A DNA stretch of 64,000 nucleotides, from the NCBI GenBank assembly GCA_943329845.2, contig CALQFM020000005.1:1-64000 (forward strand), written 5' to 3'. Below are positions 57,922 to 64,000 of this stretch, one piece after another (position 1 is the first letter of the stretch; the number at the start of each line of letters is the position of its first letter). Below the pieces are notes generated by a model, which was not told the DNA's origin, did no database searches, and was given only the letters and a program-made list of their open reading frames with translations. The translations under genes were made by a program, and so were the position numbers. This DNA is from Candidatus Kuenenia stuttgartensis. Its GTDB lineage: Bacteria > Pseudomonadota > Alphaproteobacteria > SMXS01.

Positions 57922-59354
57922 GCCCGCGCGTCAACCGGCCGCTGCGGGTCAAGCTGATCCTGCCGGCGCTGACCGAGGCGACCAGCCCGCACTGGCGGCC
58001 GGTCAAGTATTCGCTGTTCCCGCCGCTGGGCCTGGCGACGCTGGCCGCCTATCTCGATCCGGACGACCGGGCGGTGATCGTCGACGAGCATGTGGAGAAG
58101 CTCACCACCGACGATTGCCCGGACCTGGTGATCATCCAGGTCTACATCACCAACGCCTACCGGTCCTACAGGCTGGCCGACCATTACCGGGCCAGGGGCG
58201 CGTTCGTGGCGCTGGGCGGGCTGCACGTCACCTCGCTGCCGGAAGAAGCCGCGCCGCACGCCGACGCCATCTTCCTCGGTCCCGGCGAGCAGACCTTCCC
58301 GCAGTTCCTCGAGGACTTCCGCGCCGGCCGGCCCCAGAAGATCTACCGGTCCACCTCGGGCCGCACGCTCGAGCGGGTGCCGCCGATCCGCCGCGACCTG
58401 ATCCGCCGCGCCAGCTACCTGGTGCCCAACTCCCTCGTCGTCACCCGCGGCTGCCCGCAGCACTGTGACTTCTGCTACAAGGACGCGTTCTTCGAGGGCG
58501 GGAAAAGCTTCTACACCCAGCGCGTCGACGACGCCCTCGCCGAGATCGACCGGCTGCCGGGCCGCCACCTCTATTTCCTCGACGATCACCTGCTGGGCGA
58601 CCGGCGGTTCGCGCCCGCTTTGTTCGAGGGCATGCGCGGCATGAACCGGCTGTTCCAGGGCGCGGCCACCGTCGATTCGATCCTGCGCGGCAACCTGATC
58701 GAACAGGCGGCCGAGGCGGGCCTGCGCAGTATCTTCGTCGGCTTCGAGAGCCTGTCGTCGGCCAACCTGGCCGGTTCCAACAAGGTCCAGAACCTGGGCC
58801 GCGACTACAAGGCGGTCACCGACCGGCTGCACGGCCTCGGCATCATGACCAACGGCAGCTTCGTGTTCGGCATGGACGACGACGACGAGGGCGTGTTCCG
58901 CCGCACCGTCGACTGGGCCATGGACCACGGCGTCACCACCGCCACCTTCCACATCCAGACGCCCTATCCGGGCACGCGCCTCTACCAGCAGATGGCGAAG
59001 GCCGGCCGGCTGACCAGCGGCAACTGGGACGAATACGACACCCGCACGGTGGTGTTCCGCCCCGCGCGGCTGACGCCGGAGGCACTGAAGCGCGGCTACG
59101 ACTGGGCCTACCGGGAGTTCTATCGCTGGCCGTCCATCGCCCGCGCGGCGCTCAGCCACGGCACGCTGAAACACCAGGCCAAGCACTTCTTCTACGCCGC
59201 CGGCTGGAAGAAGTTCGAGCCGCTGTGGGACATGGTGATCCCCGCCCGCCAGCTGCGGATCATGACCCCGGTGCTGGAGGCGGTGCTGTCGAAGGTGACG
59301 GGGCGGCGGGAACGGCCTGCCGCCGTGGTGCCGCAGACTGTGGCTCAGGGGTAG
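57918..59354 (+). CDS. B12-binding-domain radical SAM protein
   Basis: This 478-residue protein has an N-terminal cobalamin-binding-type Rossmann domain (residues 30-135: [20 protein letters not shown], then [20 protein letters not shown]) lacking the DxHxxG cobalamin ligand, so cobalamin binding is unproven. A radical SAM domain follows with [19 protein letters not shown] (Cx3Cx2C) near residue 172. The C-terminus ([16 protein letters not shown]) is helical. Relatives include HpnJ/HpnR hopanoid enzymes and other lipid or natural-product methylases. Overlap with uppS (ATGA) implies coordinated production. Confidence 0.92.
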   Translation: MSPRVNRPLRVKLILPALTEATSPHWRPVKYSLFPPLGLATLAAYLDPDDRAVIVDEHVEKLTTDDCPDLVIIQVYITNAYRSYRLADHYRARGAFVALGGLHVTSLPEEAAPHADAIFLGPGEQTFPQFLEDFRAGRPQKIYRSTSGRTLERVPPIRRDLIRRASYLVPNSLVVTRGCPQHCDFCYKDAFFEGGKSFYTQRVDDALAEIDRLPGRHLYFLDDHLLGDRRFAPALFEGMRGMNRLFQGAATVDSILRGNLIEQAAEAGLRSIFVGFESLSSANLAGSNKVQNLGRDYKAVTDRLHGLGIMTNGSFVFGMDDDDEGVFRRTVDWAMDHGVTTATFHIQTPYPGTRLYQQMAKAGRLTSGNWDEYDTRTVVFRPARLTPEALKRGYDWAYREFYRWPSIARAALSHGTLKHQAKHFFYAAGWKKFEPLWDMVIPARQLRIMTPVLEAVLSKVTGRRERPAAVVPQTVAQG

Positions 59355-59597
59355 AACCACCAACATCCGGCCGCAGCGTTCAAGAGATTATCAAATCGTG
59401 GCAATATTAATTACAGAAATTCGGGAAACATGAAACCTATTTAAAATCAAGGTCTTGGGAGGCGTCGATTGCACCGCAGATCATCGTGAAGGCATCTGGG
59501 TTTCCGTCGCCGCGTAAAATAGGTGATTGGTCCGGTTTGCAAACTTGCTCCGCAGACGTCCGTAGCTGACGTTCGAGGCGCCAAATAGAGGCTCTGA
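59355..59597. other. AT-rich intergenic stretch
   Basis: About 240 bases follow the radical SAM gene and are noticeably AT-richer than the surroundings. It contains ATTATCAAA-N5-GCAATA, which also occurs at 48465, upstream of the recombinase gene. On the minus strand a frame ending MICGAIDASQDLDFK lacks a good start codon and may be a gene remnant. A promoter for the following lipoprotein gene may be here, but I could not identify it. Confidence 0.4.
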
Positions 59598-60017
59598 ATG
59601 AACCATGGTCGCGCAGCCCTTTCAGTCATTCTCATTTGCCTAATGCCGCTGCTATTCGCCTGCGGACAGGAACGGGAACTCACGCGGGACGATGTTGTCG
59701 GTAGCTATTGCGGAAGCCGAAAATCGTCGTCGTGGCGCATGGAAGTGGCGTACAGACTCTCGCTAACCGCAGGTCAAGGCTACCGGTACTCACTCACGCC
59801 AGTGGATGCTCGTGCTCAAGGCAGTTCATATTCTGGCGCCTACCAAATCTACGGCGACGTGCCAGTCAACCGCGTCGAGCTTCGAGGGATCTGTCTGCAA
59901 TGGGGACGCTGCACGGACTATCCGGCGGAGATACAGGCATGATGGGGCAAGGAAGCGCCGTGGATCGTCATTGATGACCTCGATGGCCAACCGCTGGAAC
60001 TCACTAGATGCGAATGA
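59598..60017 (+). pseudogene. small lipoprotein gene with in-frame TGA
   Basis: The frame starts with a lipoprotein signal (SVILICLMPLLFACGQ, lipobox cysteine at about residue 22). A domain follows (DVVGSYCGSRKSSSWRMEVA) and it halts at TGA 59940-59942. Immediately after, in the same frame, WGKEAPWIVIDDLDGQPLEL and then TRCE continue to a TGA at 60015, looking like the true C-terminus. The stop may be a mutation or error. I do not recognise the family. Confidence 0.6.
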
Positions 60018-60023
60018 GGTCGC

Positions 60024-60069
60024 AAAAAATAGGGCGCCCCAAGGGACGCCCGGGTCTCCCCATTGAACT
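60024..60069 (-). terminator. orphan terminator, near-copy of the one at 63675
   Basis: On the minus strand GGGCGTCCC-TT-GGGGCGCCC is followed by TATTTTTTG. Forty of 46 bases match the segment at 63675-63720, and all six differences are transitions. No minus-strand gene feeds into it, so it looks like a duplicated remnant. Confidence 0.7.
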
Positions 60070-60074
60070 TATTA

Positions 60075-60163
60075 CGGTGACAGTGCATTAATTCGGCATC
60101 GACTTCGGCCCCTCTTACCGGGTGTGAGCGCGCTGCGGACTGTCAATTTAGTGCACTGTCACC
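60075..60163. repeat. paired palindromic repeat (REP-like)
   Basis: CGGTGACAGTGCATTAATT (60075-60093) and AATTTAGTGCACTGTCACC (60145-60163) are inverted copies separated by about 50 bases. The same motif forms the arms at 53332 and 53564. Such pairs with a GTGACAG core are typical of REP elements mobilised by RAYT transposases; no such transposase is in this window. Confidence 0.7.
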
Positions 60164-60293
60164 ATAACCCGGGCTACTTCTGACCCATAGCGGGCGTCCA
60201 GCGAGATCGTCCACTATCTGTAGAAGCTGGTGTGGTAATGTCGACCGCACCGCTGTAGCCGCACAGCGCAACTTTAGGCATTCAGCTCGACGC

Positions 60294-60632
60294 ATGGCCC
60301 GGAAGCATTCAAAACCTGACCCCTATGGAGACTTGCAGTCCGAGGACGAGGCTCCGGCGGCGGCGGTACCCTGCTGGCTCTGTGGCCGGCCTACCGGCAA
60401 GACCATTGTCTGGCACCATCCCATACCAAAGAGCCGGGGCGGGCGCGATGTGGTGCCGATGCACCCCATTTGCCAGCAGACGCTGATCGCCAATTTCACC
60501 AATTCCGAACTGCAGCGCCATGGGATGGATGTGGACGGCCTGCTGGCCAACCCCAACGTGCGCAAATTCGTCGATTGGGTGACGAACAAGGCTCCGGATT
60601 TCACCGCGACCACGGCCAGGAAGCAACGCTGA
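60294..60632 (+). CDS. HNH-type zinc-finger nuclease-like protein
   Basis: This 112-residue protein has two zinc-like cysteine pairs around an HNH-type core: PCWLCGRPTGKTIVWHHPIP, KSRGGRDVVPMHPICQQTL. The HH, asparagine and histidine positions fit a small HNH endonuclease fold. The C-terminus (NVRKFVDWVTNKAPDF) is unassigned. It may be a phage or mobile-element-derived gene; no other phage gene is near. Confidence 0.7.
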   Translation: MARKHSKPDPYGDLQSEDEAPAAAVPCWLCGRPTGKTIVWHHPIPKSRGGRDVVPMHPICQQTLIANFTNSELQRHGMDVDGLLANPNVRKFVDWVTNKAPDFTATTARKQR

Positions 60633-60755
60633 CGCCGACGTGCGGGCCGAGATTGGCAGTCTCTCTCCTTCCCCCGAGCACTTTGGTTCGCCGTGAGGCG
60701 GGAGGCAGCCCCGTCGTCTGGGGGGTGGGATCGGGCTGCCTCCCGCGCGGCCCGG

Positions 60756-61154
60756 TCAGTCGCCGAGCCAGACGTCGCGGGTGCGGGTCTCGCCGTTGGC
60801 CCAGGTGCGGGTGATGTCGCGGTCGCAGCCCGTGCCCCGGTCGCAGCTGGTGTTCACCGTGCGGCTGCCGCCCCGGTTGTTTTCCCAGCCGCGCTCGGCG
60901 TCGTAGTGGCCGGCGCCCCAGTTGCGCTCGACGCTGCGGCTGCCGCCCCGGCCCGAATTGGTCTCCACATAGCGCCGCTTGTCCATGTGGCCCGGCGAGC
61001 GGTTGTAGCTGAAGCCGCGTTCGTAGCCGTGGCCGTGCGGGCCCTGGACGCTGGTGCCGCGCGAGAACGAGCGGGCCTCGGCGCCGCCCGCGGTGGCGGC
61101 GATCAGGCCGATCGCGGTGGCTGTGGCGGCGATGGTGAAGGCGATGGTCTTCAT
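60756..61154 (-). CDS. secreted Arg/Gly/Asn-rich protein
   Basis: This 132-residue protein has a signal peptide (FTIAATATAIGLIAATAGGAEA) and a mature region with short related units (RGGSRSVERNWGAGHYDAER, then RGGSRTVNTSCDR). A cysteine pair CDRGTGCDRD follows. Function unknown. It precedes an EF-hand gene on the opposite flank of the same intergenic area. Confidence 0.7.
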   Translation of the reverse strand: MKTIAFTIAATATAIGLIAATAGGAEARSFSRGTSVQGPHGHGYERGFSYNRSPGHMDKRRYVETNSGRGGSRSVERNWGAGHYDAERGWENNRGGSRTVNTSCDRGTGCDRDITRTWANGETRTRDVWLGD

Positions 61155-61179
61155 GGGCGTGGTCCTTTCCTCGGGTTGG

Positions 61180-61488
61180 TTACTGGCGGCCCCAGCGGGC
61201 CATGGCGCGGGCGCGGATCTCCTGGCGGGTGATCTTGCCGTCGCCGTCGGTGTCGGCCTCGGAAATGCGGGTCATGCTGGCGTCGGTGAATTCCTTCTCC
61301 GAGATCATGCCGTCGCGGTTCGTGTCCATGGCCTGGAAGCGCAGCTTCACCGCCGCCTTGGCCTCGGCAACCTCGATGGCGCCGTTGCCGTCACGGTCGA
61401 CGCCGCGCAGGCCCTCCATGCCCTGCGCCAGGGCGGGCGAAGCGGCGAGGGCGAACAAAGCGCCGAGCAGGGGAAGTTTCCAGGTCAT
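61180..61488 (-). CDS. secreted EF-hand calcium-binding protein
   Basis: This 102-residue protein has a signal peptide (LPLLGALFALAASPALAQG) and three EF-hand loops: DRDGNGAIEVAE, DTNRDGMISEKE and DTDGDGKITRQE, each with the 1-3-5-12 calcium ligands. The start MTWKLP at 61488 is preferred because GGAG lies 6 bases upstream; ATG 61500 has none. It faces the response-regulator gene, so the two-component system may sense or control it. Confidence 0.88.
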   Translation of the reverse strand: MTWKLPLLGALFALAASPALAQGMEGLRGVDRDGNGAIEVAEAKAAVKLRFQAMDTNRDGMISEKEFTDASMTRISEADTDGDGKITRQEIRARAMARWGRQ

Positions 61489-61623
61489 GAGCATCTCCAT
61501 GTTGCGGTTGGCATGGGATGAAGATGGGCGCGGCGTGTAGCTGGCGGATTTCGAGCGCGTGACCATGTGTAACGGCGTGTAACCGGGCTTGAACGGCACG
61601 GCGCGCGGGCGCAAAACCAGAGC

Positions 61624-62337
61624 ATGGCGGAGAAGCAGTCCATCCTGCTGGTCGAGGACGACCGGGAAATCGCCCTGCTGGTCGCCGGCCTGCTGGAGCG
61701 CGACGGCTATGCGGTGCGCCGGGCGCGCGACGGCGCCGAGGCCGACGCGCTGCTGGCCGAGCGGCCCGCCGACCTGATCCTGCTCGACCTCATGCTGCCA
61801 GGCGAGGACGGCTTTTCCATCTGCCGGCGGCTGCGCGCCGTGTCCCCGGTGCCGATCGTCATGCTGACGGCCCGGAGCGACGACATCGACCGCATCGTCG
61901 GACTGGAGCTGGGCGCCGACGACTATATGGCCAAGCCGTTCAACCCGCGCGAGCTGGTCGCCCGCATCCGCGCCGTGCTGCGCCGCTGCGCGCCGGCCGC
62001 CGCCGCGCCGTCGCCGTCGGGCAACCGGCTGCGGTTCGACGCCTTCACGCTGGACGTGGATGGGCGGCGGCTGTTCCGCGGCGATGCGGAGATCGAGCTG
62101 TCGACCGGCGACTTCGACCTGCTGCTGGTGCTGCTGCGGCATCCGCACCGGGTGCTGTCGCGCGACCAGCTCATGGACCTGATCAAGGGGCGCACCTGGG
62201 AAGCCTTCGACCGGTCCATCGACGTGGCCATGTCGCGCCTGCGCCGCAAGATCGAGCCGGACAGCGCCCATCCGGTGCTGATCCGCACCGTCCGCAACGC
62301 CGGCTACATGCTGGCGGCCACGGTGACGAGGGCGTGA
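61624..62337 (+). CDS. OmpR-family response regulator
   Basis: This 237-residue protein has a receiver domain (SILLVEDDREIALLVAGLLE, phosphoacceptor aspartate in DLILLDLMLPGEDG near residue 58, lysine in YMAKPFNPRELVARI) and a C-terminal winged-helix DNA-binding domain (DQLMDLIKGRTWEAFDRSID). It partners the overlapping histidine kinase gene (GTGA). Targets unknown; the EF-hand gene lies divergently upstream. Confidence 0.95.
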   Translation: MAEKQSILLVEDDREIALLVAGLLERDGYAVRRARDGAEADALLAERPADLILLDLMLPGEDGFSICRRLRAVSPVPIVMLTARSDDIDRIVGLELGADDYMAKPFNPRELVARIRAVLRRCAPAAAAPSPSGNRLRFDAFTLDVDGRRLFRGDAEIELSTGDFDLLLVLLRHPHRVLSRDQLMDLIKGRTWEAFDRSIDVAMSRLRRKIEPDSAHPVLIRTVRNAGYMLAATVTRA

Positions 62338-63683
62338 TGCGTGGGCTGGTGTTCCAGATCGGGCTGCTGCTGGCGCTGTCGCTCGCCGCGCTCACATCTG
62401 TCCTGGGCGGGCTGGGCTATCTGCAGGCGCGCGGCAACGGGCTGGCGGGCGGGGTGCTGCTGCCACCCGCGCGGCAGCTGGCCGCCATGGTCGGGCAGAT
62501 CGAGGCGGCGCCGCCCGACCGGCTTCCCGGCCTGCTCGCCGCCTTTACCTCCCGCAGCCAGAAGGTGCGCGTCGTCGACATGGCGCCGGAAGCGGGCCAG
62601 GACGTGCGGATGCCCGGCCTGCGGCTGGCGTTGGCGTCCTACCGCCGGGCGCTCGACGGACGGGCGGTGAGCGCAACCATCGAGGGCGGCGAGGACGACG
62701 AGCCGCGTGCCATGCGCCGCCGCGACCGGTTCTGGCTGGCCAACCCGCTGCGCCTCGCCATCGCCCTGAAGGATGGGCGCACGGCGATCGTCGAGGTGCG
62801 CGGCTGGCGCGCCGGCCAGTTCGACGGATTGCGGCTGTCGATGATCGCGCTGGCCGCCGCCATCGTCATCGGCGCGGCCGCCCTGTTCCTGCTGCTGCGC
62901 CAGCTCGGGCCGTTGCGGCGGCTGGCGGGCGCCGTCGACCGGTTCGGCGCCAGCGCCGCGCCCGAAACCCTGCCGGAACAGGGCTCGAAGGAAGTGCGCC
63001 AGCTCATCGGCGCGTTCAACCGGTTGCAGGGTCAGGTCGGCGCGCTGGTCGCCGGCCGCTCGCGGATGATGGCGGCCATCGGCCATGACCTCGGCACCTA
63101 CCTGACCAGGCTGCGGCTGCGCACCGAATTCATCGAGGATCCCGACCAGCGCCGCAAGGCCATCGACGACATCGCCGGCATGCACGCCATGATGACCGAC
63201 ACCCTGACCCTAGCCAAGCTGGACCACGACGCCGAACCCGCCGAGCCGGCCGACCTCGGCGCGCTGCTCCGCGACCGGGCGGACGGGCTGCCCGATCCGG
63301 CGAAGGTGTCGCTGTCGCTGCCGGCCGCGCCCGTCATGGCGCCGGTCCGGCGCACGGCCCTGTCCCGCGCCGTCGACAATCTGATCTCCAACGCCCTCAA
63401 ATATGGCGGCGCGGTCGAGATCACCCTGCGCGCCGTGGGCGGCATGGCCGAGATGCTGTTCGAGGATCGCGGCCCGGGCATCCCGGCGGCCGAGCGCCAG
63501 GCGGTGCTGGAGCCGTTCTACCGCCGCGACGGCGCCCGCAACCTGGACGAACCCGGCTTCGGCCTGGGTCTCGCCATCGTCGCCGATGTGGTCGCCCGCC
63601 ATGCTGGCACCATCGCGCTGGAAGACCGGGACGGCGGCGGCCTGCGTGCCCGCGTCCGGCTGCCGCTCGCCGCGAAAAAATAG
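62334..63683 (+). CDS. sensor histidine kinase
   Basis: This 449-residue inner-membrane kinase has two membrane helices (residues about 6-26 and LSMIALAAAIVIGAAALFLL) flanking a short periplasmic loop. Next come a HAMP-like linker, H-box AIGHDLGTYLTRLRLRTEF with the phosphohistidine, N-box DNLISNALKYG and G-boxes EDRGPGIPAAE and GFGLGLAIV. The signal is unknown. Its TAG stop overlaps the terminator hairpin that follows. Start GTG 62334 or ATG 62337. Confidence 0.95.
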   Translation: MMRGLVFQIGLLLALSLAALTSVLGGLGYLQARGNGLAGGVLLPPARQLAAMVGQIEAAPPDRLPGLLAAFTSRSQKVRVVDMAPEAGQDVRMPGLRLALASYRRALDGRAVSATIEGGEDDEPRAMRRRDRFWLANPLRLAIALKDGRTAIVEVRGWRAGQFDGLRLSMIALAAAIVIGAAALFLLLRQLGPLRRLAGAVDRFGASAAPETLPEQGSKEVRQLIGAFNRLQGQVGALVAGRSRMMAAIGHDLGTYLTRLRLRTEFIEDPDQRRKAIDDIAGMHAMMTDTLTLAKLDHDAEPAEPADLGALLRDRADGLPDPAKVSLSLPAAPVMAPVRRTALSRAVDNLISNALKYGGAVEITLRAVGGMAEMLFEDRGPGIPAAERQAVLEPFYRRDGARNLDEPGFGLGLAIVADVVARHAGTIALEDRDGGGLRARVRLPLAAKK

Positions 63684-63703
63684 GGCGTCCCGAAGGACGC
63701 CCG
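63675..63703 (-). terminator. rho-independent terminator for the SDR gene
   Basis: On the minus strand GGGCGTCC-TTCG-GGACGCCC is followed by TATTTTTTCG. It lies 26 bases past the SDR stop codon. A near-copy occurs at 60024. Confidence 0.85.
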
Positions 63704-63728
63704 AGTCTCCCCGTTGGACTGGGTCGCT

Positions 63729-64000
63729 CTACGGCATCAGCTTGCCGCCGTTGAGCATGAAGGTCTGGCCGGTGATGTAGTCCGAGCCGTGCCCGGCGAG
63801 GAACACGCACAGCGGCGCGCCGTGGATCAGCGGGTCGCCCAGGTAGCGCATGGGCAGCGCCTGCTCCAGGGCGGTGACGAATTCGGGGCGCGCCTTGCGC
63901 CAATTCTCGAACGCGTCCGACGCCAGCGTCGGGCTGATGATGTTGACGTTGATGCCGAACTGGCCCCACTCGTTGGCGGCGGTGCGGCTGACGGCGCGGA
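63729..64000 (-). CDS. SDR-family oxidoreductase, C-terminal part
   Basis: The last 90 codons read RAVSRTAANEWGQFGINVNI, then PTLASDAFENWRKARPEFV, then FLAGHGSDYITGQTFMLNGG ending KLMP. This is the typical short-chain dehydrogenase end: substrate helix, NxxxPG-like region (here NIISPT) and the ITGQxxxxxGG motif. The cofactor-binding N-terminus and catalytic YxxxK lie beyond the window. The terminator at 63675 ends it. Confidence 0.9.
   Translation of the reverse strand, partial: RAVSRTAANEWGQFGINVNIISPTLASDAFENWRKARPEFVTALEQALPMRYLGDPLIHGAPLCVFLAGHGSDYITGQTFMLNGGKLMP

Larger units (their letters stand above)
60018..60293. other. gene-free stretch with repeats
   Basis: No convincing gene lies here. 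It holds a 46-bp near-copy of the terminator at 63675 (60024-60069) and a paired palindromic repeat (60075-60163). The remaining 130 bases to the HNH gene show no further pattern. Confidence 0.6.

Noticed and set aside
59420-59640. Minus-strand frame ending DAFTMICGAIDASQDLDFK
   Set aside because: It looks protein-like but has no start codon after the preceding stop and overlaps the start of the lipoprotein gene; kept only as a note.

Overview
This 64 kb window looks like the replication-origin-proximal part of a GC-rich alphaproteobacterial chromosome. The opening gene order is (parA start)-rsmG-mnmG-mnmE, then rho-hemJ-hemE-[origin]-ppsR-maf-aroE-coaE-dnaQ-secB. The hemE/ppsR intergenic space is where Caulobacter-type chromosomes start replication. 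It carries a perfect CtrA box, six GANTC (CcrM) sites and DnaA-box matches. Two perfect 16-bp parS centromere sites lie at 640 and 2642. The order within Alphaproteobacteria cannot be fixed from this sequence; the gene order fits Rhodospirillales/Rhizobiales-like genomes.

Layout. 1-9.1 kb: tRNA modification (mnmG, mnmE), rRNA methylation (rsmG), a 2Fe-2S protein, a YyaL-type thioredoxin-domain protein, DNA repair (ogt), a dienelactone hydrolase and pantothenate kinase. 9.3-12.3 kb (minus strand): rho, hemJ, hemE. 12.3-12.7 kb: oriC. 12.7-16.3 kb: a tightly overlapping plus-strand operon ppsR-maf-aroE-coaE-dnaQ. 16.3-22.4 kb: secB, fxsA, a Tim44-domain protein, mltA, smr and hslVU. 22.5-26.6 kb: hisB-(DUF2628)-hisH-hisA-hisF-hisE-hinT. 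26.7-31.1 kb: an ECF sigma gene with an internal stop, adenosine-kinase-like pfkB, nth, DUF2244 and dapB. 31.2-38.5 kb: chaperone genes dnaJ, dnaK, grpE and hrcA with pyrE. 38.6-44.7 kb: rph-rdgB-hemW, a LpoA-like lipoprotein, rsmI-yraN-gshB.

From about 44.8 kb the window becomes accessory in character. It has orphan hypotheticals, a compact serine recombinase, an unpaired XRE regulator with its own palindrome, secreted low-complexity proteins, a truncated DUF2252 gene and several interrupted genes. Interrupted genes in the whole window are an ECF sigma factor (TAG), a HAD phosphatase (TAA), a DUF3995 protein (frameshift) and a lipoprotein (TGA).

The most interesting locus is 55.6-59.4 kb. 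A sugar transferase diverges from an operon encoding a six-helix membrane protein, a small winged-helix regulator, a UppS-like cis-prenyltransferase and a B12-domain radical SAM protein. Two matching 17-bp operators lie in the divergent promoter and across the uppS start. I infer a self-regulated polyprenyl-lipid/glycolipid module. The window ends with an EF-hand protein facing an OmpR-type two-component system and the 3' end of an SDR gene. Two families of paired palindromic repeats punctuate intergenic spaces. I saw no tRNA, rRNA, CRISPR or complete IS.
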